DNA of 64,000 nucleotides, taken from contig JAKSIJ010000003.1 in the NCBI GenBank assembly GCA_024398875.1, forward strand, positions 1 to 64,000. Direction: 5' to 3'. Shown piece by piece: positions 22,787 through 31,911 of the stretch. Below the pieces are notes generated by a model, which saw only the letters and a list, made by a program, of their open reading frames with translations, did not search any database and was not told the origin of the DNA. The stretch's first letter is position 1. Each line of letters begins with the position of its first letter. The translations under genes and the position numbers were made by a program. This stretch comes from Fibrobacter sp. Lineage in GTDB: Bacteria; Fibrobacterota; Fibrobacteria; Fibrobacterales; Fibrobacteraceae.

Positions 22787-25612
22787 TTAGAACACGTAGT
22801 TCACGTTGATGCCGCCGTAGACATCCTTGTATTCGCTGGAAAGGTTGTCCGGGCGGTAATAGATGGCGGCTCCGGTATACCATTCGCTGTAGAGGTGCTT
22901 GGTATGGTTCACGCGGAGGTTGATTTTCCCGAGGATGTCCATCTCGGATTCGTCAAAATCTTCACCACTTTCTTCCCAGTCCGTAATCATGTAGCGGAAA
23001 TCGCCGGAGCCACTCAAGATGAGGAAGCGGTTCATGAAGGACTTTTCCAGTTCATCGGTGACGGAAATTTCCATTTCCTTCATTTCGTCGCGCTTGTAGC
23101 TCTTGTAGCGGGGAGTGACCACAAAGCGGTTCTGAATGGTGTTGAGAGTCGTTGTAACAGAAACGGGATAAACTTGCTCGAAGTAGTTGGATCCACCATA
23201 GTAGTAGCCCAGTTTTGCCCAAGTGTCGTTGGAGAAGTCCATATCTTCAATCAGCTCATCCTTGTAGAATTCGGAGCCATCCAGGCGCAGAGTCCACAGC
23301 CCGTTGACTTTGAATACGGATTTTGCGGCACGGAGGCTTACGCCCGCATTCCAGGAATGCTTGTAAAGTTTTTCGTGGAACTTGGAAGCAAGATAAGGTG
23401 CAGAGGAGAGGGCGTTGTATTCTGCCCAGCGTTCTGCATCCACGGCGGTCTTCTTTCCACCGAAATCAATGGTATCGATGGCGTGGTCCTTGCGAGGAGC
23501 AAACCAGGAATCGCCATAGATTTCGTCGTCCAGAATGTAGTCGCCATGAAGTTGGAGATTGCGGTATTGCTTCTTGAATTCGAAGTTGTAGCCCGCTTCC
23601 ACCTCGATGCGGCTGCCGATTTTGAAGGTGTTGTCGATGCCTGCATTCTGCGTATAGCGGGTACGGTCGTTGTCCAGCTCGTGCTCGTCAAACCAGTTGC
23701 TTTCTTTGTTCGGGAAGAGCCCCCAGCGGGTTCCTTCTCCAAGGCCGAATACATTGGTCTTATTGCCATTGGCGGCATTTTCCACCAAAAGTGAGTATTC
23801 AACACCCAAATTCCAAATGTTTAGAATTCCCTGCTCAACCCGGACTCCAAATTCGCGCACATCGGATATCTGGTCGGGGGAGCCTGCACTGTAGAAATCT
23901 TCACCAACATATTTCAAGTGGCTTTCAACGCGGGTCTTATAGAAATTCCAGTTCAAAGAGGCTGCAAGGGCAACATCCTGAGTTCCCCATTCCAGACCAG
24001 CAAATTCCTCTTCGTCTTCATCATCTTCTTGTTTCTGGATTCTCTTCGCCTTGTTTAAGAGTGAAGCGAGCTTTTCTCTTTTTTGGTTGGTAGAAAGGGC
24101 CAAATTGTCACCAAGGATTTCGTCCAGTTCTTTGGAAGAAAGCTGGTTGACTTCTTCCGGGTGCTTCATTAGGCGGCGGAGTTTACCGTATGAAGCAATC
24201 TCCACGCCAGCATCGGAGAACACCTTGTTGAGAGCCCTCTGGCTTGCCGCATTGGCGGTGTCTGCATTACCCACGGCAATCTGCGCATTGAGTTCAAGAT
24301 TTTCGCGGAAGAATCTCCCGTTACCTTCGGCATAGACGGTAAAGGCGTCAACCATGGGGTCAATGGTTGTTGTGGATGAACTTGCTCCATCGCGCAGGAG
24401 AGGGTCTTCCAATTCATCGCTAGCGTAAATTGCGCCAATCTTTGCATCAAAACGACGGAGGGGGGCCCATTTGAAGTAGCCGCCATAAGCCAAACGCTGT
24501 GCTTCGGCTTCGCCATCCTCGATGTAGTCGTTATACATGTAAGGGTGTCTTGCACCAGGAACCAGCGAACGTTTTGCCTCGCCGAAGAAGCCATTGAATT
24601 GAAGTAGTGGCTGGTCGGCATGATTACGCAACAGGGAAAGGGTATATCCGGCACCAAAGATGGGGAGTCCGGACATGTAAATGTCTCCGTCAATCATCTG
24701 GAAATCGCCGACAGTCGCTTCGCTGTATTTATCGTTATAGCGGATGGTCACCGGGTTGGGTGAGAAGTGGTTCCAAGAATCAGTGGTCAGGTCTGTAGTG
24801 AATTCGATGGTTCTTCCATCCGGGCCCTGCATCAAAAGATAGGCGCTTGCCTCACCGCCAAAACCGGGAACCTGATAGTAGTTCTTGAAACGCTTGCCAT
24901 GCTTTACGGAGTCTTCGCCGAAGACTTCTGTTGCGCCGTGATTTGTTCGTGTACGCACATAGTGGTAGTTGCCGCCCAGCATCACATTTCCGATGATGCT
25001 CCAAGATGCTTGCGTAGTATCTGCGGGGGCGTCATTTGTGTCTGCCAGTGCAACAGCAGGTTCTGTTGCTGGAACGGAGGCTGTATCAGTCATTGCAGTG
25101 TCTGGTGCCGCTGTTGCAGTAGAGTCTGTGGTTTGCGTCGCGGAATCTGGAACCGCGGTTGTCGCGGAGTCTAGAGCGGTAATCGCAGAATCGGGTGCAG
25201 TAGCCGCAGAATCTGGGGCCGAAATCGCGGAATCGGGTGCAGTAGTCGCAGAATCTATCGGTGCAACAGTAGAATCTGCCGCAGGAGTGGAGACTGTATC
25301 GGTCGTCGCTGTGTCTGGAACGGCTGTTGCCGTAGTGTCTGCTGCCTGCGTCGTAGAATCTGGAGTTGCAACTGCCGAGGAATCAATGGCCTGCGCTGCA
25401 GAATCAGAGGCAGTAACCGTGGAATCTGGGGCTGTATTCACGGAATCAGAAACCGCGACTTGAGCGTCTGTTGGAGCAGCTGGTTCTGCAACAAGAGCGG
25501 ATGCGGTATCTGTGGCTACAGCTGTAGAATCGGCGACAGGTGCTTCCTGGGCATAAACCGCAATGGAGCAAATCGTAATCAAAGAGGCAAGCGTGCTACG
25601 AATGAATCTCAT
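22787..25612 (-). CDS. Large outer-membrane beta-barrel protein with DSA-repeat linker
   Basis: A 941-residue protein with signal peptide (MRFIRSTLASLITICSIAVYAQ). Residues about 24-205 are low-complexity Ala/Asp/Ser/Thr/Pro with the motif APDSA repeated many times. From about 210 on, alternating aromatic strands such as SIIGNVMLGGNYHYVRT, to the final strand YGGINVNYVF (terminal F), indicate a barrel. A charged helix segment (KRIQKQEDDEDEEE) interrupts it near residue 555. The ATG overlaps the stop of the upstream FecR gene (TAATG), so they are coupled and probably act together at the envelope. Confidence 0.8.
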   Translation of the reverse strand: MRFIRSTLASLITICSIAVYAQEAPVADSTAVATDTASALVAEPAAPTDAQVAVSDSVNTAPDSTVTASDSAAQAIDSSAVATPDSTTQAADTTATAVPDTATTDTVSTPAADSTVAPIDSATTAPDSAISAPDSAATAPDSAITALDSATTAVPDSATQTTDSTATAAPDTAMTDTASVPATEPAVALADTNDAPADTTQASWSIIGNVMLGGNYHYVRTRTNHGATEVFGEDSVKHGKRFKNYYQVPGFGGEASAYLLMQGPDGRTIEFTTDLTTDSWNHFSPNPVTIRYNDKYSEATVGDFQMIDGDIYMSGLPIFGAGYTLSLLRNHADQPLLQFNGFFGEAKRSLVPGARHPYMYNDYIEDGEAEAQRLAYGGYFKWAPLRRFDAKIGAIYASDELEDPLLRDGASSSTTTIDPMVDAFTVYAEGNGRFFRENLELNAQIAVGNADTANAASQRALNKVFSDAGVEIASYGKLRRLMKHPEEVNQLSSKELDEILGDNLALSTNQKREKLASLLNKAKRIQKQEDDEDEEEFAGLEWGTQDVALAASLNWNFYKTRVESHLKYVGEDFYSAGSPDQISDVREFGVRVEQGILNIWNLGVEYSLLVENAANGNKTNVFGLGEGTRWGLFPNKESNWFDEHELDNDRTRYTQNAGIDNTFKIGSRIEVEAGYNFEFKKQYRNLQLHGDYILDDEIYGDSWFAPRKDHAIDTIDFGGKKTAVDAERWAEYNALSSAPYLASKFHEKLYKHSWNAGVSLRAAKSVFKVNGLWTLRLDGSEFYKDELIEDMDFSNDTWAKLGYYYGGSNYFEQVYPVSVTTTLNTIQNRFVVTPRYKSYKRDEMKEMEISVTDELEKSFMNRFLILSGSGDFRYMITDWEESGEDFDESEMDILGKINLRVNHTKHLYSEWYTGAAIYYRPDNLSSEYKDVYGGINVNYVF

Positions 25613-27489
25613 TAGCGCACCTCATAGGTTTTTGTGCCTTTTAGCACCTGACCATTCTTCATCAAGACTTCCACACGGATATCGTTTCTTTTGCCATACT
25701 TCAGTTCAACTTGCACATCATAATGTAAGTCTGTTATCTGATTATCTACGAGACGAAGTACAACATTGTTCCCTTGTTTTACGACAACGCGTTTGATCAT
25801 TTGTGGGTTCTGATTGAGTATATTCTCAATGGAGAATCGCATTGTTTTGTAGAAGGTGGCTTTGGTTCTATTGGGAGGTGGAGGTACACGCAAACGTTCA
25901 TAACTTGCACCTAAATTAAGAGTGGACCGGTGCTTTAGATAACAGCCCAGGCTACGTTCCATACTCCCCTTATTCCCAGCTTGGTCTGTGGCAAGAACCT
26001 TGTACTTGTGTATGCCTGCAGCGAGCTTAATTTTGCTGGATCCATCTTTTTCAAAGGATACCTCTTTCAAAAGAGAACCGTCCATTTCGGAAGATACAAC
26101 GACTTTGTCGTCCGTTGCACCTTTAACGTAATAGTTCGCAACGCAGTGCAGAGAATCATAGCCCTGGAACTCAACTAAGGGCTTACCCTTATTGACTGCG
26201 GAGCATGTCTTGTCAATATCCAAATCGATGGTTCTCGTTTCACGTCCATCTCGTCCCTGGTACTCCACTAGAGCTTGTTTGTGGTTCCAATTCCGTTCCG
26301 TGTCATTGATGCTGATGGTGTAAGAGAATTTTCCTTCAGCGCTGATGGGTATGAGATTCGAAGAGGCCTTGTTCCCAAGTTTGACGATGAGTGTGGCGGA
26401 GGTGTCGGTGGGGTCGAATGTTCCTTCTACAGTCAATGCGCCTGTTTCGCAAATTTTCACGGGAGATTGAGTGAATACCTGGAATGTCTGTTTTTTTACC
26501 GTATCAATGACCACTGGAGTAGGTTCTTCAATTTTCTTCACATATAGAGTCTTCAATGTGCCACAATCTACGGAGACTTTCCCCACATAGCAGGTGACGG
26601 GGAATTTCTTTTCACCGACGGCATCTGGAGCCCAGCTCTGATCAAACTGCAGTGTCTGGCCGTTGGATTCCTTGCGTTCGGAACTGATTTCTACCTGGAT
26701 TCCGGCGGGGCAGGTTCCCTTGAGGCTAACTTTGGGCTCATAGATTGTATCGGGGAGGGCTTCAAAGTTGCATTTAAGGGAATCTCGCAGGGTTTGTTTT
26801 TGCTGGTTGTATACGGAATCCATCTCCATAATGGACTTTGTCAATTCCTCCGCGGTCTTGGTGGAATCTTCCGACATTTTGTCCAATTCCTTTAGAAATT
26901 CCAGGTTGCCGGAGGAAGCCAGTTGCAATACCACAAGTTCGTCGCCAGAGGGCACCGCAGTTTCACCGCCGTTAACAGTGAAGTTTTTGTTGCCATAATT
27001 GATTTCCAAACGACCGTTGGAGAGGGAGGCTATGGGTTTACCGCGGGAGGTCACACCGATAGTGCCTGAAGTTCCGCGAATGGCTGCCACTGCAGTTCCT
27101 GTTTTGAAATTGAGGTAACTCTTTGCGTCTGTCTGCTTCTGGGCGTCAAAGCGGACTTTCCCGGACCGGATGTCTGCCACAATGGTTTGGACACCATCTT
27201 CATTCAACAGTTTTGAAAATTCAACCAGAGAAAGTTCGTCTACAGAAAGTACACTACCATCGGGCATGGCGATGATGACTTGGGACTCCAGTTCGGTGCG
27301 AATCATGTCTTTCTCCTGAACCTTTGTCTCCAAGGTAATCATGTTCCAGTTACCCTTGGCTTTCTTGTCGATGAACGCGTCCCCAACGCGATACCGAACC
27401 TTGCCGCTTTTGCTCACGGCGGCCATAGAGATTGTTACTGCAATGAGTAACAGTGCTATGAATACCTTGAATCTGCTAGAATGACACAT
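25612..27489 (-). CDS. FecR-domain exported protein 2
   Basis: A 625-residue protein. The N-terminal signal sequence (FIALLLIAVTISMAAVS) is followed by a FecR domain: GKVRYRVGDAFIDKKAKG, IAMPDGSVLSVDELSLVEFS and TGTAVAAIRGTSGTIGVT (residues about 30-190). A helical linker (about 210-245) and Ig-like beta domains with paired cysteines follow, ending EVLMKNGQVLKGTKTYEVR. Classical FecR relays iron signals to a sigma factor, but here there is no cytoplasmic domain or sigma gene, so it more likely builds or senses an outer-membrane or surface structure. Paralogue of the next gene upstream. AAGGAAG precedes the ATG. Confidence 0.8.
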   Translation of the reverse strand: MCHSSRFKVFIALLLIAVTISMAAVSKSGKVRYRVGDAFIDKKAKGNWNMITLETKVQEKDMIRTELESQVIIAMPDGSVLSVDELSLVEFSKLLNEDGVQTIVADIRSGKVRFDAQKQTDAKSYLNFKTGTAVAAIRGTSGTIGVTSRGKPIASLSNGRLEINYGNKNFTVNGGETAVPSGDELVVLQLASSGNLEFLKELDKMSEDSTKTAEELTKSIMEMDSVYNQQKQTLRDSLKCNFEALPDTIYEPKVSLKGTCPAGIQVEISSERKESNGQTLQFDQSWAPDAVGEKKFPVTCYVGKVSVDCGTLKTLYVKKIEEPTPVVIDTVKKQTFQVFTQSPVKICETGALTVEGTFDPTDTSATLIVKLGNKASSNLIPISAEGKFSYTISINDTERNWNHKQALVEYQGRDGRETRTIDLDIDKTCSAVNKGKPLVEFQGYDSLHCVANYYVKGATDDKVVVSSEMDGSLLKEVSFEKDGSSKIKLAAGIHKYKVLATDQAGNKGSMERSLGCYLKHRSTLNLGASYERLRVPPPPNRTKATFYKTMRFSIENILNQNPQMIKRVVVKQGNNVVLRLVDNQITDLHYDVQVELKYGKRNDIRVEVLMKNGQVLKGTKTYEVR

Positions 27490-27550
27490 ATCTTCCTTCT
27501 TAGTTGATAGAGTGCAGAGTTTACAATACGTTTATGGCACGAGCCATAGA

Positions 27551-29059
27551 TTAACGGAATTCGTAGGATTTTGTGGCACGGATAATCTTTCCGCTTTGCA
27601 TGGTCACCAGGACTTCTGCAACGGATTTCCCGCGTCCAATCTTCACCTTGGAACTGTAGCCGATTCCATCCTTGGCAGGAATGAACTTGGTGTCGAATTT
27701 CTGATCACCAATTTTGACAATGACGGATTTAATCTGGGCCGGATCGTTGTTCAAAACGTTCTTGATGACGAACTTGAGTTCCGGGTAGGTGAATGCGCCC
27801 TGAGAAACCTTCTTCACAATCTTTTCAGAAGAGCCGTTCAGAATGTCAATTGCAACCTCTGTTACGGGGAAGCACTTGAATTCCTTGGTCACTGGGGCGG
27901 AGCCATCTACAGAAAGGGTGTAGGAATGAGTTCCGGTATCAAACTTGATGGTGCCGGAAGAATCCTTGTCCAGAACGATTTCCTGGGCCAATTTACCATC
28001 GACCAGGAATTTTACAGCACCCTTGTTGTCTTCAAAACCGTGAGTGGTGTAGGCCACAGAGCATTCCTGCTGGTTCACGGCACCAAAGGCAGCGGATTGA
28101 ACCTTCTGGTATTTCGTGGTAATCTTGCCACATTCAAAGGATTGCTTGCCTACCGTGCAGTTGATGATGAACTTCTTGTCGCCAAGGGCTCCTGCAGCCC
28201 ATGTGGGGGTGAAGGTGATGGCATTCCCGTCAGATTCAATGGTTTCTGCACCTAAAGAGACTTTCATGCCTGCAGAGCATTTGCCTTCGATGGAGATGGT
28301 GTTCGTGTCCACAACTTCAGGAACAGCCTTGAATTCGCACTTGTACTTGCTTTTCAGGTCTTCCTTTTCCTTTTGTATCTGGGCATCCAAAGTCTTTGCG
28401 GTAGCGACAATGTCGGCGTCGGACTTGGTAGTGTCATCCACTGCGGCGCTCAACTGTTCCACAAAAGAGGGGTCGCCGGCATTCTGGGCTTCGCCAACCA
28501 CGGGAGCCTTGCCTTTACGGAAGGCCACAAACTGCTTGGCCTGCACCTGGACTTTCTGTCCGTTTTCTTCCATGTCCATGGCGCCGTTGTTCAAAGCACC
28601 GATAGTGCCACCACCTTTGGTAACACCGATGGTTCCGTCTGTACCGCGGATAGCAGCGGTTGCGGTTCCCGTCTTGAACATAAATTTGCTCTGGGCGGTC
28701 TGCTGTTTCTGCACGTCAAAGCGAATCTTGCCACTCTTGATTTCGGTAAGAGCGGTCTGGACTCCGTTTTCGCTGACGAGTTCCGAAAATTCTACTTCAG
28801 AATTTTCTTCCACGGAGATGGTGCTGCCGTCAGGGAGAGCGATGGTAGCCAAGGATTCAACCAGAGTCTTGATTTTGTCTTTTCCCTGAACTTTGGCACC
28901 TACGCGGAGTGGTGTCCAGGAGTCATCATTGGATTTTTGACGGGTGACGTCGCCGATGACGGAACGAACTTTACCAGAAGATGTTTTTGCGGCAAAGGAT
29001 GTCGTACCAAAGGCGACGAGCATTGCCAGGACGATTGTAGAGCTGCGAGAAATAGACAT
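27551..29059 (-). CDS. FecR-domain exported protein 1
   Basis: A 502-residue protein from the ATG at 29059, chosen for GAGAGG upstream and for a proper signal peptide (MSISRSSTIVLAMLVAFGTT, cleaved near SFAA); a longer start at 29080 is less likely. The FecR domain has the same signature as its neighbour (GKVRSVIGDVTRQK, LPDGSTISVEENSEVEFS, TGTATAAIRGTDGTIGVT). The rest carries cysteine-paired beta domains and ends KIIRATKSYEFR, like the KGTKTYEVR end of the paralogue. First gene of the FecR-FecR-barrel unit. Confidence 0.82.
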   Translation of the reverse strand: MSISRSSTIVLAMLVAFGTTSFAAKTSSGKVRSVIGDVTRQKSNDDSWTPLRVGAKVQGKDKIKTLVESLATIALPDGSTISVEENSEVEFSELVSENGVQTALTEIKSGKIRFDVQKQQTAQSKFMFKTGTATAAIRGTDGTIGVTKGGGTIGALNNGAMDMEENGQKVQVQAKQFVAFRKGKAPVVGEAQNAGDPSFVEQLSAAVDDTTKSDADIVATAKTLDAQIQKEKEDLKSKYKCEFKAVPEVVDTNTISIEGKCSAGMKVSLGAETIESDGNAITFTPTWAAGALGDKKFIINCTVGKQSFECGKITTKYQKVQSAAFGAVNQQECSVAYTTHGFEDNKGAVKFLVDGKLAQEIVLDKDSSGTIKFDTGTHSYTLSVDGSAPVTKEFKCFPVTEVAIDILNGSSEKIVKKVSQGAFTYPELKFVIKNVLNNDPAQIKSVIVKIGDQKFDTKFIPAKDGIGYSSKVKIGRGKSVAEVLVTMQSGKIIRATKSYEFR

Positions 29060-29178
29060 AGAGCCTCTCTTTTTGCACATTTAACATATTAAATATACCT
29101 TTATTCCTTGAATCCAATTTTAAAATTGTATCTTTTAGAGGGTAAAAACAACACAAAAACAATAAGGTGGCGAATTTT

Positions 29179-29463
29179 ATGGAAGTTGAAGAACTGACCG
29201 TTGCTTTTAGCGACGAAGATACTGGTGAAGATGTAATCAAGGAATTGGACAAGGAAATCCTTTCTAAGGGTGCCTGGCCCACAGTGATGTTCTTTTATCA
29301 AGAAAAAGACCCTAAAACGGGCGATTTTGGGGAGCCCAAGGTTTCTCTTCGCCGTTATCGCAAGATGCAGGGCAATTTTAAGGCCCAAGGCAAGTTCAAG
29401 ATTACGGGCAAGGCCCAGGCCGAAGCCATTATCGATGTTCTTAAAAAGTGGTACAAGATTTAA
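29179..29463 (+). CDS. Small conserved-looking protein upstream of ybeY
   Basis: A 94-residue charged protein (MEVEELTVAFSDEDTGEDVI) with the run GAWPTVMFFYQEKDPKTGDF and an end AEAIIDVLKKWYKI. The sequence is compact and single-domain; no family recognised. It is the first gene of the unit with ybeY and the CorC-like gene, and its TAA overlaps the ybeY ATG. The context suggests a link to ribosome or RNA maintenance, without proof. AGGTGG lies upstream. Confidence 0.7.
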   Translation: MEVEELTVAFSDEDTGEDVIKELDKEILSKGAWPTVMFFYQEKDPKTGDFGEPKVSLRRYRKMQGNFKAQGKFKITGKAQAEAIIDVLKKWYKI

Positions 29464-29969
29464 TGCCAGACCCTGCTTGTTGTAAAAAGAATAAGAGCTC
29501 TCGCGCTACAAAGAAGGTTGCGCCCAAAAAGACCTCTCCCAAATACACGATTGATTTTCTCTGTGAAGGGAATATCAAGACATTCCCTTGGAAAGGCAAG
29601 TTTGAAGCCATGGGCCGGAAGCTCCTTCATGAAGAGGGAACGGAAAAGAACGTGAACATCGTGCTTTGTTCCGATGAATTTGTTCGTGAAATGAATCGGG
29701 ATTACCGCGGGTTGGACAAAGTTACAGATGTCCTTTCCTACGAATGGCACGAGGAAGATTTCCTAGGGGAAATCTACATTGCCAGAGACCAGGTAAAGCG
29801 CCAGGCTCCAGAGTACGGGAACACCTTCTTTGCCGAACTCAAACGTGTGATTGTCCACGGCCTATTGCATCTTTCGGGCTACGACCACATCAAGGCTGCA
29901 GACCGCAAGGTGATGCGTGCCCGTGAATGCGAGTTCCTCGGCCTCGATCCCTACAAGGAGAAGTATTGA
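29463..29969 (+). CDS. ybeY: Endoribonuclease YbeY
   Basis: A 168-residue YbeY/UPF0054 protein that matures 16S rRNA 3' ends and helps ribosome quality control. The zinc site is complete: HGLLHLSGYDH (HxxxHxxxxxH). SDEFVREMNRDYRGLDKVTDVLSY is the other conserved stretch. A basic N-terminal extension of about 25 residues (KKNKSSRATKKVAPKK) is unusual. The start overlaps the previous stop (TAATG) and its stop overlaps the next start (TGATG). Confidence 0.95.
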   Translation: MPDPACCKKNKSSRATKKVAPKKTSPKYTIDFLCEGNIKTFPWKGKFEAMGRKLLHEEGTEKNVNIVLCSDEFVREMNRDYRGLDKVTDVLSYEWHEEDFLGEIYIARDQVKRQAPEYGNTFFAELKRVIVHGLLHLSGYDHIKAADRKVMRARECEFLGLDPYKEKY

Positions 29970-31297
29970 TGGAAACCTCGGAAACTTACGCCATAGTTTT
30001 CTTGATTCTCTTTCTTCTCACTTCCGCTACATTTTCCATGGTGAAATCCGCCTTCAGCGCCATCTACGCGAAGCGGGACGCTCGAGATAGGGAAGGTCGT
30101 GAACTGAAGGTGGCCGCTTTGGTGGAAAAGAGCGGCTTCAATGAGACCATTTCCATCGGGCGCATCTTCTGCAATGTGGGCGCCGGCATTTTGGGCATGT
30201 ATCTCTTTGAAAAATTGCCTTTCCCCTGGGTTCAGGATTACTGGTTCATCACATTTGTGTTGTTCCTAGTGGTATCCTGCTTTGGCATTTATACGGTGGC
30301 GGTTTTCTGTCCGAATCTGTTGGGCAGTTTAAAGCCTGATACCTTGGCCATCGTGCTTGTCCCGCTGTTTCGGGTGATGCGGCTCCCTTTTGCATTGCCA
30401 GCAAAAATCTGCCACCAGAGTTTCCTCAAGATTCTCAACTGGTGCGGCTACGATTCCAAACTCAGTTTTTTGCCGGAGGAGCGCCGCGATGCCGTTCAAG
30501 CCGACTTGTCAGATGTAAAGTCTGGCGAAACCGAAGGCCTTGAAAAAGAAGAACGGCAGATGATTCTCAACATCTTTGATTTTGTGGAAACGCCTGTTCG
30601 TGAAATCATGACGCCTCGGGTGGACATGTGCGCTGTGGACGTCAACACCACCATTGAAAATCTCGTGAAGATTCTCAATAACGAGCGACATTCCCGCTTG
30701 CCGGTGTTTAAGGAAAGCCTCGACAACATTGTGGGAATTCTCTCCAACCGCGATTTTCTGGAATGGTATACCGAGCATGGGGAAGAGCCATTCGATATTA
30801 TGAAGCTCGTAATGCCGCCAGTCTTTGTGCCGTATCATCAGAAGATTGACGATTTGCTGACGGAACTTCGCAAGACCGGGAACCAGCTGGCTATTGTCAT
30901 CGATGAATATGGCGGAACCGCGGGTCTTGTGACGCTGGAAGACATCCTGGAAGAAATCGTCGGCGAAATCAAGGATGAAGACGACGTAGACGATGAGGAA
31001 AACATCCAGAGAACGAAGGATGGTCGCTTCATCTTGGACCCGGTCATCACCTTGTCAGACATGGAATATAAGCTCGGCGTTGAGCTCCAAACGCCAGAAA
31101 ATTCTCATGTGGAAACGCTCTCCGGCCTGATTCAAGCAACATTGGGCGTGATACCCACTGCAGGCATGGAAACTGAAATTCAGGGATTCAAGTTCAAGGT
31201 GCTAAAGATGGATGGCACCCGCATGGAAAAAGTCATGATGATTGTGCCTCCGGGAACCGTACTTGGCCCGCGGACGCAGGCCTTCAAAGCTTTATAG
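29969..31297 (+). CDS. CNNM/CBS-domain transporter, CorC/HlyC family
   Basis: A 442-residue protein. The N-terminal part (residues 1 to about 180) is a three- to four-helix CNNM/DUF21 membrane domain. A CBS pair follows: REIMTPRVDMCAVD, RLPVFKESLDNIVGIL and QLAIVIDEYGGTAGLVTLEDILEEIVGEI. The CorC_HlyC C-terminal domain contains ETLSGLIQATLGVIP. Members are linked to Mg2+/Co2+ export, and ybeY next to corC is a conserved arrangement. AAGGAG lies before the ATG, which overlaps ybeY. The end overlaps thrH by six bases, tail to tail. Confidence 0.9.
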   Translation: METSETYAIVFLILFLLTSATFSMVKSAFSAIYAKRDARDREGRELKVAALVEKSGFNETISIGRIFCNVGAGILGMYLFEKLPFPWVQDYWFITFVLFLVVSCFGIYTVAVFCPNLLGSLKPDTLAIVLVPLFRVMRLPFALPAKICHQSFLKILNWCGYDSKLSFLPEERRDAVQADLSDVKSGETEGLEKEERQMILNIFDFVETPVREIMTPRVDMCAVDVNTTIENLVKILNNERHSRLPVFKESLDNIVGILSNRDFLEWYTEHGEEPFDIMKLVMPPVFVPYHQKIDDLLTELRKTGNQLAIVIDEYGGTAGLVTLEDILEEIVGEIKDEDDVDDEENIQRTKDGRFILDPVITLSDMEYKLGVELQTPENSHVETLSGLIQATLGVIPTAGMETEIQGFKFKVLKMDGTRMEKVMMIVPPGTVLGPRTQAFKAL

Positions 31298-31909
31298 CGT
31301 ATCCTGGAACTGGTGGAATTTTTCCAGAAGTTCGTCGTAGGTCCTGGTGCTTTCCAGTTGCGGGAATTGTGCCACAATGGAATCGGGGGCACAGAAGAAA
31401 ACGCCTTTATCGGCCTGCTTCAGCATGCCAGTATCATTGAAGGAATCTCCGCTGGCGAAAACCTTAAAGTTCAAGGCCTGCAAATGCTTCACGACAGTGG
31501 TCTTCTGGTCATTTAACCGCAGGTGATAAGACTTGATCATGTCGTTTTCCACAATTAAGTTGTGGCAGAAAATGGTGGGCATCCCCAGGTTCTTCATGAT
31601 GGGGTAGGCAAATTCCTGGAAGGTGTCGGAGAGGATGATGACCTGGGCTTCGTCGCGGAGTTTATCCATGAAGTCGCGGGCACCTTCCAGCAAGCCAAGA
31701 TTTCCAATCACATTCTGGATAGTGCTGAGGGTGATGTGTTCTCTTTCCAGAATCTTGATGCGGCCCTTCATGAGCACATCGTAATCGGGAATGTCTCTTG
31801 TGGTGAGGCGGAGGTCGGGAATGCCCGTCTTTTCTGCAACCGCAATCCAAATTTCGGGAGCGAGGACTCCTTCCAAATCAAGAGTGACGACACATTGCTT
31901 GGTAAACAT
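31292..31909 (-). CDS. thrH: ThrH, phosphoserine phosphatase / homoserine phosphotransferase
   Basis: A 205-residue HAD-family enzyme. The first motif is VTLDLEGVLAPEIW, where ThrH has DLEGVLVPEIW. Later motifs are IILSDTFQEFAYPIM (motif II) and FASGDSFNDTGML (motif IV, with the metal aspartates). ThrH dephosphorylates phosphoserine and can move the phosphate to homoserine, linking serine and threonine synthesis. It lies two bases after hslO on the same strand. Confidence 0.92.
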   Translation of the reverse strand: MFTKQCVVTLDLEGVLAPEIWIAVAEKTGIPDLRLTTRDIPDYDVLMKGRIKILEREHITLSTIQNVIGNLGLLEGARDFMDKLRDEAQVIILSDTFQEFAYPIMKNLGMPTIFCHNLIVENDMIKSYHLRLNDQKTTVVKHLQALNFKVFASGDSFNDTGMLKQADKGVFFCAPDSIVAQFPQLESTRTYDELLEKFHQFQDTL

Positions 31910-31911
31910 GA

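Noticed and set aside
22779-22883. Longer N-terminus for the FAD oxidoreductase
   Set aside because: It would overlap the barrel gene by about 97 bases out of frame and does not resemble the family's N-terminus.
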